The notes below the pieces were generated by a model. The model ran no database searches, was not told where the DNA came from, and worked only from the letters and a program-made list of their open reading frames with translations. From assembly GCA_013368315.1 (NCBI GenBank), contig JAACJM010000046.1, positions 248,001-312,000 of the forward strand: a stretch of DNA of 64,000 nucleotides. Direction: 5' to 3'. The stretch's first letter is position 1; every line of letters begins with the position of its first letter. Made by a program: the position numbers and the translations under genes. The DNA comes from Tetrapyrgos nigripes (Eukaryota > Basidiomycota > Agaricomycetes > Agaricales > Campanellaceae). Below are positions 34,401 to 46,580 of the stretch, one piece after another.

Positions 34401-35745
34401 CTTCAAACTAACATAAATGACTAGAAGAAAATCGAAAATTGAACAGGCAGACTTACAAATCCTCATCGACAACCTTCTTGATGCCTGGGCAGAAGTTGAT
34501 CCTCGTCGGATTATCACCAAGATTAAATTGCACGTCCTCGTCCATCTTCCTGACGACATTCGGCGATTTGGACCAGCTGTGATATTTGCAACAGAAATCT
34601 TCGAGTGTTTCAACGCTATTTTTCGCCTTTGCAGTATTTTGTCAAATCATCTGGCACCAAGTCGTGATATTGCAGATACGTTAGGGAGTATTGAACGTTT
34701 CAAACATATGATCACTGGAGGATATTGGAAAGATAAGGAGACGAACCTTTGGACTCAAGCTGGGTCTTCCGTTCAAGATTTCTTCAAAAATAACAAGTCT
34801 GTGCAGCGGCGACTGGGCTGGGTAGATGAGAACGCCATTCGAGCTGGTCAGTGGTTAGTGTTAATGGCCTTTAAGCTCCCAAGCTGACTAGATTCAGGAC
34901 AAGTCAAACTGGAGCCAGGGGATCGTAAAACAAAATTACGGAAAACAGTGCAATGGAGCAGTGTGCAAAATGGAATTGACCTTCGCATTGATCTTAACTC
35001 ACCCGGTCCAGAGTCGACATGGTATCCCTGCATTTTAGTAGTGTCTCGCTCGAAAGATCTATGTCGAGTGGGGAGCTGGATCTTCTTTGAGCATCAAAAA
35101 GTGAGTGGTCGGATTTCCTTGAATATAAATATTAAACTTACCTCGTTGCGTTCTTAGGTAGTGACTCCTGGCAGGATCACTAATATTCTCGCAGAGAGTA
35201 CCATCCCTAATAATGTCCGAGTCATCGTGCAAAAATTCGAGGTGCTTAGGCAAAAGAATGAACATTTTAACATGCCTGTCATGGTCCAGTCTGACGAGAG
35301 AGAGGTGCTTGTGCCAGACGTAAGTACAATGATCCATCGTAATGTCAACAAATAGCTTACATTCATTCAGGACATTTTGTTCGAGTTTAATGCTCAGCAC
35401 GACTGTGTGACTGCACGATGCGTCATTCAGGACTCGGATCGCTTTGTCGTTCAAGAACGGAACCTCGAAACCAGCAGATTGAAGAAAATTGTGCAACATA
35501 AGGAAGGCGACTTCACCTTCTTGATTAACATGCACGCTCTTCACAATGCGCATCTCATTCGCGAAGCTCTTCCACGCGAACTGGTAAAGCCTGTACACCT
35601 AAAATCCGATCGCCTGTTATTCCATCAAACACTTTCTGTCAAGCTCCAAGAGTCTGGGACTGAAAAACGGGCGGAGGCGAGGGCAAAGGCTGCGGGTACC
35701 CGTGAAAAGAAGCGAAAAGCGAAGGACACATCTCAGACAACATAG
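31417..35745 (+). pseudogene. Large transposase-like gene with one in-frame stop
   Basis: Twelve exons close in phase over 1,239 codons: 31417..32035, 32085..32173, 32229..32462, 32532..32928, 32979..33240, 33303..33865, 33924..33980, 34033..34388, 34447..34846, 34898..35100, 35158..35319, 35371..35745. Near the N-terminus a BED-like zinc site is visible (Cys29, Cys32, His51, His57). Recognisable family blocks are WFPHSSKT with LDNLPRLRLS (about 236-255), a WHANKW block, DPHQDTPGELLHSWLLG (about 743-760), FGPAVIFATEIFECFNA, APSRDIA (929-935) and, near the end, FEFNAQHDC. These define a transposon-linked family I know from many agaricomycetes, often in high copy; I cannot place it in a superfamily. 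Codon 264 is TGA (32310..32312) in otherwise open frame between WVM and ECGTPQVPTF, consistent with CGA to TGA. With that stop the copy is presumably dead. Confidence 0.8.
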
Positions 35746-35838
35746 ATTATTGAAAGAAACACAACCTATTCATAGATATGTACTGGAAAATACAAATGAG
35801 TATATATCACAATGAAAGGTGTATAGAGCTATGAAGAG

Positions 35839-36663
35839 TCACGGATGGAAGCGACTTTCAGTCAACCGACGACGCATTTCCCTGACAACTCTGGCCAACT
35901 TTTCCCTCTGTAACTGTTGCTTCTTGACCAGCACTCGCTGAACCGATATCCTGAGCCTCATACGTTCCAACTCTACCTGCATCTCTGCTAACCGTTGATC
36001 CTCAACTATCTCGCGATGCTGGGCACAAGCGTGCTCATTGTCCAAGGCCACAGCAACGTCTAGACGCCGTTCGTACCAGCTTGCATTGCGGTCAGCGAGT
36101 GGCGCACCCAGGAAGTCGAACTTGCTATCCGACTTTGAAAGAGAACGTCAGACACATAGAGAACGAGAAAGCAGGAAATTCGAGACTCACATCTGGGATG
36201 TCTTGATCTTCGGGCTCCGTGACCGAGCCTTCAGGACCATCTTTGGACCACCAAACAGGCTTGATAACCGTTGCGCCCAGAACCTCCTACAACAAATCCT
36301 TCAGCTCGCTATCCGTTATTTGGTTGCCAGTCTGGACCTGCTGAGAGCTTGATGCAGGTTTGTCCTATCAGGCAATAAGAATATCAGACGGTATTAACGG
36401 AAAAAATGATGACTGGTACACACCAGCGACGTTGTTACAGACTGCAAAGCTTCCAGATCTTCTTTCTTCACTGTATGCACAGAAGTAGAGTTTGAGGCAG
36501 TAGAGGCAGGAGTCTGGGTGTTGACGAAGGTGCATTCGCACTGCGTTCCAAACGCTCCAGCGGGTGCAAAGCCCTCAACCGACTGAGACTGGCACGTCTG
36601 ACAAGCCATGCAGCGAGGGTGGAAAAGGGCCAAGGATATTGTGGGAGGGACCAAAGCTGCCAT
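35839..36663 (-). pseudogene. Coiled-coil accessory gene with one in-frame stop
   Basis: Three exons in phase: complement(35839..36132, 36191..36364, 36424..36663), 236 codons. The N-terminus has a Cys-rich patch (CMACQTCQ then CECTF), the middle a WYERR motif, and the C-terminus a Glu/Arg-rich coiled coil (EMQVELERMRLRI through REMRRRLTE). Codon 106 is TAG (36289..36287) where the frame is otherwise open (ELKDLL, stop, EVLGATVIKPVWW), consistent with CAG to TAG. It is convergent with the transposase-like gene, 93 bp away, and I regard it as part of the same unit. Function unknown. Confidence 0.65.
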
Positions 36664-37428
36664 TTTGGAGAAAGCCGTTACGGATAATAATCATCCTGGA
36701 GATATGTTGTGGACATCCTCCAGGATATGACTGGGCGATGCTGGGATGCACGATGGACATCTCATGTATACTCTGGCGATGTGGCACGCGTGACATTGCT
36801 TTGATGTTGTTTAAACCTCACGGCGACATCCTCTCAGGACCAAATCAATATATCTGAACTACAACATCCTAGTTACATCCGCGCATTTTGGTGGTGTAGT
36901 GGCGTCCTGATCTTGTTCTGAATGACCAAGATTCAAGACAAGTTGCGTCAGAGTCGGAAGTCCTGTCATCATAGTTTGAGTGGCAGTAAACCAATATGTA
37001 TTATCATAGTATGCATGTTGTTGATCAACTAGTCTTTCATGTGTATAGCCAGATATAGCTAGGTCCATTCGCACGGATAATTCTAACTTGGCCTTTGTTA
37101 GCGGAGTCGGAGTCGGGATGGCTCATTTTGATTTTTTGATCTCGGTAATCCGACCGTAAGCAAACAGAGCAGCCGTCCCCTTTCCAAACTTTGTCAGGGA
37201 ATGAATACTCGCAAACCAGACGAAAATTTCTCGGCGCTCGCCTCTCGAGTCCGCTACCGTTGTAAGAACCATTGATTGAATTGGCAGGATGCCACCCACA
37301 ATGCACTGCGGAAACTTGGCAATTGGAAACTTGGAAGGTCTCTGAGACAGACAGCCCACATTGAACTTCAAAACCCTGTAAATCTAGATGAGAACCCTTT
37401 CAGTACGCCTCAGGGTGCATTACAAATA
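36664..37428. other. No gene firmly supported
   Basis: Minus-strand frames at 36859..37074 and 37037..37371 have protein-like composition (for example LTQLVLNLGHSEQDQD and KFGKGTAALFAYGRI) and could be exons of an unknown gene, but I could not join them. GGACATCC words recur at about 36713, 36764 and 36823. Confidence 0.3.
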
Positions 37429-37555
37429 CAGTAAACTCCCTCTTAATGCATAGATTTTCGTACGACGAAACCCACTTTTACCTGCCCAAGTCGTCTCTCT
37501 TAATGCATAGCTTTTGGCCTCAACCGAGGGGTATGTACTAAGAGGGAGTTTACTG
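37429..37555. mobile_element. 127-bp palindromic MITE with TA duplication
   Basis: CAGTAAACTCCCTCTTA at 37429 pairs with TAAGAGGGAGTTTACTG ending at 37555, flanked by TA on both sides. The inner TTAATGCATAG word occurs twice. CAGT ends and a TA target fit the Tc1/mariner/pogo type. There is no coding capacity. Confidence 0.85.
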
Positions 37556-37828
37556 TACAACCTTTGGTTGGAGCAGCGTTGAGAATTGAGATTGATATAG
37601 CGTTGATCTCAGACTTCCGCGCTTATTGAAACTTGACGGACACCGGGATGGGAAACATCCGCTGTGACAATGGACATGATTCTATCATTTATCAAACCAG
37701 TCATTACAGCAGCCGGCTCAATCAGAGGCGATATTTGTACTATGTTTTTTGCCCTCGTATTTAAGCTTGCGGCCATGTTGGTACCCCAGCAATCTTAAGA
37801 CTCGCAACCTGAGCGCGTAACACCAACA

Positions 37829-38658
37829 ATGTCCAAGTTTGAAAATACCTCTGATCAACAACCTCAGAACACAAATGTGCAGCAAGAGCCGTTCAAGAAC
37901 CTTGATGATCTCATCCGCAATCACTGGCCATCCGGAACTCATGAAGGGTAAGCAATCCCCGATTGGTATTTCATCACCGCGATGACTAAAATCTTGCTGG
38001 AAACTGACACGATAAACCGATATTGCTATCTCTGTGATGGGGTTATAGTGGCGGCGCTTTGAACGAAGAATTGAGGCAGACAATCAAAACTAGTTTAGAG
38101 GACGCTAAAGCAATCGCCAAAGCTCGCATCATTCCTTTGGAGTTGCCTCACCATCGTTGCCTCTGCTTTCACCTATATAACATGGTCACAGATATGGAGA
38201 GAAGAGCGAATGGCCGGTTCACCGACTTTGTGAATCTGGAAAGGAAGGTACGTTTGCTGATCAATTTTCACTCTGTATCTACAAGATGGACTGATGGACT
38301 TGTGCACACAGGCTGAGCGAGAAGGAAACAACGCTATGAAAAACCATGCTGAAGAATGGGGTCGATGGTGGAATGAACATCGAAGCAAACTAAATCAGGT
38401 GCTAAAAGATATCGAGGTGCCAACCCGGGTGAAGTGTAGGCTAGTCCGGCTAGGACTGCGGAAGAGGAAGAAGGTGTTTACTACTGACGCCGAGAAATTG
38501 GAACGTGTAGAGCGTGCCATGAAGCTGTACGAGGAAAAGGTAAGAGTCCCTTTGACCGTTAAACGCTGTAGAGGTTCACTCAGTGGTCACGAGAAGATAG
38601 AGCCAAAATTCGACGGAGATCCAGGGACCACGACGACGGGGAATGGAACGCGGAATGA
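37829..38658 (+). CDS. Small charged helical protein, unknown
   Basis: Exons 37829..37947, 38049..38247, 38312..38539, 38584..38658 fit in phase (206 aa), with introns 101, 64 and 44 nt. If the last intron is not removed the frame instead reads on to 38662. The start follows CCAACA (good fungal context). The protein is polar and helical, with NHWPSGTHEG, a middle LEDAKAIAKARI, AEEWGRWWNEHRSKL and a Lys/Arg-rich end; no domain is recognised. It lies between a MITE and the 7.8-kb transposon and has no in-frame stop, so it may be a host gene. Confidence 0.55.
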
Positions 38659-38950
38659 TTGAAATGTGCATTTTCATCAAGGGAAGGAGGAGGAGGAGTG
38701 TATTACCCAGGGAGCTTGAAGTTTTGACGGCCAGCTCTGAGTGGGAACTTCTACGTCGTTCCATTCCTTTCTATTTTTCCTTCACCTACAACTATGACTG
38801 TCGACTCCCTTCGCGGGTATGAGAAATTTGCGGACACCCCCTTGCGGACACCCTGCGGACACCCATTTTTCATTGCTATGAACCTATTCTTGTCAAAAAC
38901 CATTGTTTCTATTAGTTTATGGGATAATACAAACACTCCTACCACCTGCT

Positions 38951-41900
38951 ATGAGTAATCAGAATGATGGCCTTTTGTGCAGGAAGCTAAAGTTTTGGAC
39001 TTGTGACCTGGACACTTTTGAATCTTCAACACTTTCAACATTTCGTTGGCTCACTTTTGTAAAGATGAGCTTGTTTGTAAGTATCCTCCTCCAAATATGT
39101 ATAGTTCAAGTATGTAGTCTAAGTTTTTATAGCAAGGCTGGCGTAGAAAGCTGGCCATATTTCTGTATCCAGACTTGGAGACTGAGCAACTTCACAGCAA
39201 TGAGGAGCCACCTCATACAATGAGCAAATCTGTCATCAATGGTGTGTATTTTGTTGATGCTATCACAATCATGCAGTTTGCACTGACTTCTATTTTTACT
39301 CCTATTTTTAAATTTAGAATACACAAACTCTTCAATTCAGGTTCCAGAGGACAGCATAGCCAACTGTGGTATGTAGAATTTGCTATCATAGCTAAATGGT
39401 GTCAATCTGAGCTATTTGAAAAGATCTACCTTGCAAACCTGCACCTAAGGATGCCAGTCCTAGAGTGAAAGACAACCATCAGATGAATATAAATCTGAGT
39501 GCTACCAATGCAGAGATGGTCCAGGTCCAGGTCTGGAGTGAGGGTAAGATCTTTACTATATCAATCACTTCTTGATGAATATACCTTAAAACTTATCATT
39601 CTTCTTATAGGTTTTTTTTCCAAAATGAAGGGAAGCACTGGTGACAGTCAATTGCATCACATTACAAGCATCTCCAATGGTATGTGGAAGTCCCTTTAAC
39701 TGTGGAATGGTGTCTGAGTGAATTTATAGCTGGGCATAACACTCAGAATAATGCACCTTTGACTGTTCAGCCCCCATCTACTGTACCAGCACTGCAGAAA
39801 CCAATTCAAGACAAAACTGTCATAGTCCCATCTGCTCCAGCTCACCCTACAAATATAGCAGTATATCCTGTAGATCTAACAGATCCTGCTCGTCTGACTA
39901 CATTTGTTCCACTTGAATCTCCACCAGCACCTCAGTGTCGTCACAAAAATGATATGAGTGTGCCATTCACCCACATTGACTTGCTTGAAGGTGGATTTTG
40001 GAATGGGTTCCCAAATGGAAAATTTGCTATTGACCTGGACTACTCGACTTTTAGTGCACATAAGAATCTTGCAGTTCAGTGGGCTACACGGGGCTCCAGT
40101 GGAGCTAATGGAAAGAATGGTCAAAGTTTTACAGTGAATGGTGAAACAATATCCCAGGGCAGAGAGAGCTACAAGCAATGTCTCGGTATACTCCGGTGCA
40201 GGAATGAAAATTGTGATATCATCACTCGACCTAAAACGCATGCTAAATCACTGGAAAAGCAGACAATAACACAACAGTGTCAGTGTGGTGCCTCACTTGA
40301 ACATTTCCCTTGTGAATCCCGTTCCTACCTTATTGAATATGGTCAGGTTGGCACAGATATCTCAACTTGTAAATATCAATACATCAATGGTCAACCCCAC
40401 AACCATCCCAGGCTTCCCTACGTCAAGCATCTGACAGCCCAGGAGTCAAAAGATACCAAAGAGCATCTTCAAATTAATCAAGATCAAACTCCCTTGCAAA
40501 GCTATGCAGCTGGCAAAGACTCTGAGGGTAAAACAAAATCAGCACGAGAGATTGGACAATGCCTTGGAAACCCCGATACTTTCCGATATCACCGCAAGAA
40601 TTTCAAAAACAGTGCAAAATCAGAAGTTGGATCATCATTTATCAATCAGTTCCACTCTTGGATCAAGCGGCACCGTGATGAAGTCATCATGAGAGAAAAT
40701 ACTGTGGGTAGAGAGGTAAGTTCACTAATATCTACCTGTTTGGACCTTTCAGTAACTAAGATAAATAAACAAACAAATAGGATGAATGTGTCATATCATT
40801 TCACACCAAGTGGATGCGAGATCAACTTTTGCCAAAGGCAGTATTAATAGAAGGACCTTTGCCACTGGAAGGAATGTTAACAGATGGAGCACACAAGTAC
40901 TGGTCAGACCTCAATTCTGTGTTGATTTCAACCACCACATTCTGTCCAGGAATTGATAGATGGGTCCCCTGCATGTTCAGCTTTGCCAATGGGGTCACCA
41001 CTTGGCATTACCATTGGCATTTTACTAGTGTGATTAAGAGCATTTTTGAAGCTGCACTAGAATATGACATGGAAATTAAAGATGAATTGTTTGCATTGGT
41101 GAGAACTCTTTATCAAGACTAAATTAAATTATATCTCACTGATTTGAATCAAAAAGGTTGTTGATTTTAGTGATGCACAACGACTTGGTTTTATATCTGC
41201 ATTTGTTGATTGTTTTATGGACTGGAAGGACAACACTCGGACACGTGCTGAGCTTGAGAAGGCTGCCCAGGAACTTATCAAGGGATGTAAATATCATTTT
41301 GAGAAATCTATGACACGTGTTTCTCGGCTTGGTAACCATGTGCCACCAGAATCAAGAGACAACTTTCTAGAAACCTGCAGGCAGATGGTTGAGACAGAGA
41401 ATTCCGGTGTATTCAATCAATTAGTGAAGATAATGGAAGAGAGATGGCCAGGGCTGGAAGCATGGCAGAGATGGTGGCTAGCTCCTGAACATGCTAGTAT
41501 GATTTTTAGGAGTCAACGAACAATGGATAGCACACTTGCCTCCAAGCTTCCTGATACAACAAATGCAGAGGAATCTCTGCACTCTGTTATATACACTATT
41601 GCTGGTAAGGAATCCTGATATATGTCTCAGAATATTACTCAATTTTCTGCCAGGCCAAAACAAGGATATTGTTCCTGGATGTGATGGTTTGCTCCTAGTC
41701 TCACAGCATTTTCAAGGCCTGTATGACTCTTATAGTAGTAGGTTTGGTCTAATTTTTGAGAATATCTCTCACTGATCTTCAATGCAGTTGGCCAACCAAT
41801 TCGGTATGGCCGATCTCAGCGCCAGCGTAAGCTTGATCGGCTTGCAGCTACAACAATACCAGAAACCCCAAAACGTAGACGCAGCAGTCAAAGTCATACC

Positions 41901-44900
41901 CCTTCCCCTAGAAAACGTGACCGCTCTGCACTCAGGGAGGGTCGCGCCCCTGATACTCAGTCCGACCTCAGAAAATCTAAGAAACAAAAGCATGTCAAGA
42001 TTTTAGCTCTCAGTAGCTCTGGTTCTGAAGATGAGTTGCCTTCATCACCTAAAAAGGCAAAAAAGGAGCAACAGATCAAGATTCCAGTCTTGGATAGCTT
42101 TTCTTCCAAACATGATAAAATTCCTGTATCCAAAAAGAAGATGTCACAGGGAAAGGAAAAAAGACCTGATTTATCTGCTCCACTGTCAATAGATCTGGCA
42201 ATTACCAAGGAATTTGCTAGCTACCCATGGTCACGTAACTCTTGCTGGCTTGATACATCATTGCATCTTGTGTATATTACACTAATGTGTCATGGACATT
42301 GGGAAGAGTTTGCAAGCTTTGCTGCTCCTTGTGCTGGACAGGATCCCACCAAGTGGCCAATTTCATACTTGCACAAAACTCTGAGTGACCGGAGAGCATG
42401 GCCACTCTCTACTTTTGCAGGATCTCACTCTGAGGATGATGGATCACAAAAACTTCAGAACATACGTGATAGGTTTAGACACATACTCGCTGGGCTACCC
42501 CGTTGTTTGTCAGGAGAAGAGACCTCATATCATATAGTAAGTTGATCTCTTTTTATAATACTCAGATATGCTCAGTTTATATGAATGCAGGAACATGAAT
42601 ACCATTCTGCTCTAGTAAGACTGTTATAATCAATTTTTAACATTTTGAAACTTATTATTTCTCTAGTATTGGCTGTACTACTTGATTACAGCCCCAAATG
42701 CCAAGCGTTGTGATGGTCCCATTTGTCCAGATGCAGTCAGATTCTTTCTTCCTGTCATTCAAAGGGTCTCCAGTTGCAGTGAGGGTCACTATCAGGTTGG
42801 GCATCCTCGCGTCACAAATTCTCAATGGCAGGAACCAGCTGCAAGGGACTTTAATCTCTTTAAAGGCAATATAGGCAACTGGTTTGAGTCACTCTTTAAC
42901 TTGTCTTCACTGGAGGTTCCACAGAGCTTTGAAGAATGCTGGAGACATCACACAAGAGAGGGTACAAATGATCCAGATATATATTGTCAAGGAAGTTGCC
43001 AAAAAATGGAATTTGTCAGCTGGATTCCCTCTGTACTCATTATTCGGCCAGGTGTGAGTGAGGAGGGCAAGCAACCTGATTGGGATTTTCCTTGTGCGAT
43101 GTATCTAGACACCAAATCATCTAGCAAAAAGAGTGGTGCTGTATACAAGCTTGTGGGCCGGATATTTTCAAACGGAACACATTTCAGATGTATTAAACTT
43201 ATCCCAACAACTGGTGGAAAATCAGTTGCTTTTTTGTATGATGGCATGGAGCACAATGGCTATGCCCAGCAGTTGAAGGGGAAGATTGCAGATTTGCTGG
43301 GTGGAAAAACATCACTTTCTGGTTATCACACTGTTTGCAGTTCCTATAGCCTTGAAGGTGGTGTCAATGCTCAGAAGAAATTCCACCAAGACTGTATCAA
43401 AACAGCATGAGAAAAGCTTGACATACAGCTAGATGGGACCAATTCAGCCACTTTGGTCAAGGCTGGGTACAGAGTCATGAAAGTGGAGGAAACCAAGAGA
43501 TGGAAACCACATTACTCAGTTACAGAGTATCAACAAACAGACTCTGACCAACAAGTAATTCAATCAATTTCACCTCATTCCAACGCAAGCTCTGGATGTC
43601 CAGTGACACCATCACAGACAATTCTCTCTAGTTCTCCACCACCTTCATCACCCCTTCCTATACTCTGTCAATGTGGCACTGAGAATGATGGTCATCGTGA
43701 CAGTGTAAAACAGGACACAGTGCAATGTGATCAATGTCAGCGGTGGTCACATTTAGCCTGCCTTGTCAATCGGTTAGAACCAACAATTGAGGGAGCATTC
43801 ATATGTCATGTCTGCAGTGGTCAATCACTGTTGGCCTCAAAGAGGTTGGAAATCAGACCACCCAATTGTACTCAAATGTTGCAGGATGTTGCTAATCGAC
43901 TCTAGTAAGTTTATTAGCCCTAAAATTGATTCTCTTTGACTAATCTACATCAGTGCTGGGAGGACTGTCTTACTTCAGATGACTGCCAGAGATAAATTTT
44001 ATTATCCAGGCCGTCTTCTCCATGGGGAAAAAGGCAAGTGGACAGTCAAGATGTGGCGGGGCATCAAACATGAGAATGCAAACAAGATATTAGAAGGTAT
44101 CCCCATAAGCAGGATAGTTGATGGGCTCTATGGCGACCGTGAGGGTCGACGAGCAATCAGGGTATGTCTTTTACGATTCCAGTGCTTGAAAAAGTCTAAT
44201 ACATATCTTCTTAGCTGGGCAAATTTACCCGGATACATGAGGAATGTGATCCAGAAGATGTTGCCACTGACTGGCGAGCTTTTCCCTATAACACTGAAGT
44301 TGACAAGGCATTATACAAGCACAAGATCACTCTTCAGGAGATTCTGCTTTCCACAATTAGCTCCGACTTTTCAGAACTGTCTGTAGAGTGTGTTCCTGCC
44401 CTGTCTCTATACCTTGAAGACATTGACTTGGGATACACATTGCCAGAAGGTTACATTGCTCTCACATCAATGTTTGGACATCCTTGTCCATCATACTTTA
44501 CAGGTGGGATCACTACAGATGACAGGGCTCGAATTTTGAACTGGATTCATGAAAATGTTGCTGGAATTGGAAAAGATTTCACAGCTGCTGATTTTGAATT
44601 GTGTTTTGCACATGCTCATACACTCTTCTTAGCTCATTCTCAACGGGAAACATTTCTGGAACACGTTAAAGAGGGATCATCTGTTCAGGAAATAGAATGT
44701 TTGATTCTTCAGCAGGCATGGCAGCGACTAGTGGATTTCACTGGAAAGACTGTGGATGGAAAGGACAAAATACAAAGGGCAGATGTGGATGGGGAAGCAC
44801 TCATGATATTAGAAGCAGCAATGTTTGATAGATCAGCAAAGGCAGGCAAAGCAGGAAGAGAGCAATGGGGCCTAGATGTTGGTCCTCCAGAGGATTCATG

Positions 44901-45326
44901 GTGGCCCTATGATGGTCCAGAGAAATATGCACCTGATATCCAACATGCTACAGAATCTGACCTTGAGGTAAAGTAATATCATTTTTCTTCTGAATTTGTT
45001 TCTAATTAATCTTCCAGGAGGGTGAACAGTGCAAGGTTATACAGGAAAAGATTGAGGCAGAAAACAAAGCAAAGTGGATAGAGGAAGAGAAGAAAGCACC
45101 TCCCAGACCCAAACCAAAGCCACGGTTCAAAGAGAAAATCTTAAACAGTTCCAAAGAGGCTTTACAAAAAGTTGGAGAATTAAACAAGGGAATTGCTACA
45201 GAGCCAACAGAGCATCATCTACCATATCAATCAACACGTTCCAAGCGCAAACTTGTTGCAGAAAGGGAAAATCATGAGACAGAAGATCAACACCAATACA
45301 AGAGGCTACGCAGGCAAAGAAAGTAG
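38951..45326 (+). pseudogene. Multidomain transposase: GCM zinc domain, MULE-type DDE core, USP-like peptidase, PHD finger (one in-frame stop)
   Basis: Fifteen exons close in phase over 1,863 codons: 38951..39076, 39133..39241, 39318..39368, 39424..39543, 39611..39679, 39730..40715, 40781..41098, 41157..41604, 41654..41734, 41788..42536, 42591..42614, 42667..43904, 43954..44161, 44215..44967, 45018..45326. Residues about 307-390: GCM/WRKY-type zinc domain (LRCRNENC, CQCG, QPHNHP). About 522-735: transposase core, with likely catalytic Asp522 (LTDGAHKYW), Asp596 (VVDFSDAQ) and Glu731 or Glu732 (TNAEE). About 780-890: Lys/Arg/Ser-rich linker with nuclear-localisation-like runs. About 915-1225: USP-type peptidase with Cys922 (RNSCWLDTS), His1199 (GTHF) and Asp1219 (FLYDG). 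1361-1410: PHD finger (CQCG, CDQC, SHLAC, CHVC). A basic, Pro-rich tail ends it. Codon 1275 is TGA (43408..43410), consistent with CGA to TGA, between the peptidase and PHD parts. Exons 9 and 11 are the least certain. Confidence 0.82.
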
Positions 45327-45384
45327 TCTCTTTGCTAAAATTGTCTATTTGCAGAAATTAGAATGAAATTATTGTAAAGCTATT

Positions 45385-45475
45385 ACAATGTATTACCCTG
45401 TATAAAGAGGCTACGACCTGATCCTAATTACAATGTATTACCCTGTATAAAGAGGCTACGACCTGATCCTAATAC
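45385..45475 (+). repeat. 46-bp unit in two copies
   Basis: TACAATGTATTACCCTGTATAAAGAGGC...CTGATCCTAAT occurs twice in succession, inside the right part of the 7.8-kb transposon. Confidence 0.8.
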
Positions 45476-45664
45476 AGTAAATTCTTTGATATTCAAAGTT
45501 GACAATTGTTAAGACTGACAGTAAGCATTTCAATGCACTTGAGGTGCATGAGAAAAATTTTGAGTGCCTTCAGTGTCACAAGTTCATGGAGAGATTGACT
45601 TGTGAGTCTGTAGGAATATTCTCTTGGAATCCTGTATGGAGATTATCTGTAAAAACATCAGGAA

Positions 45665-46580
45665 AAGGATTGTGGCTGTGCTTATCCTACTTTTTTCAGA
45701 AAGTTTACACTCTGTGGGCAGTGTTGGAATGCATCAGTATTGTAACTGGCACTCCTGAGGCTGTCTACAGGGTGTCCACAAGGTGTCTGCAAAATGTCCT
45801 CTCAGAAAAATTTGTGGCTGTGCTTCTCCCACTTTTTTTCAAAAAGTTTACATTCTGTTGACAGTGCTGGAATGCATCAGGGTTGTAACTGGCACTCCTG
45901 AGACTGTATACAGGGTGTCCACAAGGTGTCCGCAAGGTGTCCACAAGGTGTCCGCAAGGTGTCCGCAAGGTGTCCGCAAGGTGTCCGCAAGGTGTCCGCA
46001 AGGTATCCGCAAGGTGTCTACAAAGTGTTACAAGTGCAAAACAGGATTACAATCAGTACAACTGATTCTGAAGCTATTACAATGTCTTCTCTTGTACAAA
46101 CATGCTAAGACATGACCCCAATACCATCAGTTGTTTAATATTCAAAGTTGACAGGTCCAAATGTTAAAATTATGGTGAGTACAGATTACCTTGGAGTTAT
46201 TATAATGTATATCTTCCAGAAACATGCTATGACCTGTCTCTTATACCACTAACTAGTTGATATTCAAAGTTGACAAGTGCAGATGCTGGCAGTCAGCTTC
46301 TCAAAGCACTTGAGATTTGTGAAAAACATTTTGAGTGTCTTCAGCATTGCAATTTCACAATGATATTTGACTCATGAGGATGTATGAATCTTCTCTTAGC
46401 ACTCTTTAGAGAAATTATCTGTGGAAACATATCAAAAAAAAAAAATTGTGGCTGTGCTTATCCCACTTTTTGAAGATTTTTACACTCTGTGGACAAGACC
46501 TTGAAAGTGTCTCTGAGGCAAGATATACACTTGACACAGGAGGTACAGTCTCATACAGTATCTACAATCCTATCTACAGG
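45665..46580 (+). repeat. Subterminal repeats of about 150 bp in the 7.8-kb transposon
   Basis: A block running TTGTGGCTGTGCTT...CACTTTTTT...TTTACACTCTG...GGAATGCATCAG...GTAACTGGCACTCCTGAG...CTGTCTACAGGGTGTCC occurs at about 45670..45780 and 45820..45925, and in part at about 46443..46580. Each copy ends in the GGTGTCC motif of the element's termini. Confidence 0.75.
45915..46024 (+). repeat. 11-bp array GTGTCCGCAAG, ten units
   Basis: Ten uninterrupted units, mostly GTGTCCGCAAG with variants GTGTCCACAAG, GTATCCGCAAG and GTGTCTACAAA. The unit equals the inverted terminal motif of the transposon, so it is probably an amplified transposase-binding site. Confidence 0.9.

Noticed and set aside
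29348..37080. Terminal inverted repeats around the three-gene unit
   Set aside because: I compared both flanks on both strands and found only scattered GGACATCC words, not paired ends.
45915..46024. Possible CRISPR-like array
   Set aside because: The 11-bp units are contiguous with no spacers and match the transposon ends in a eukaryotic setting.
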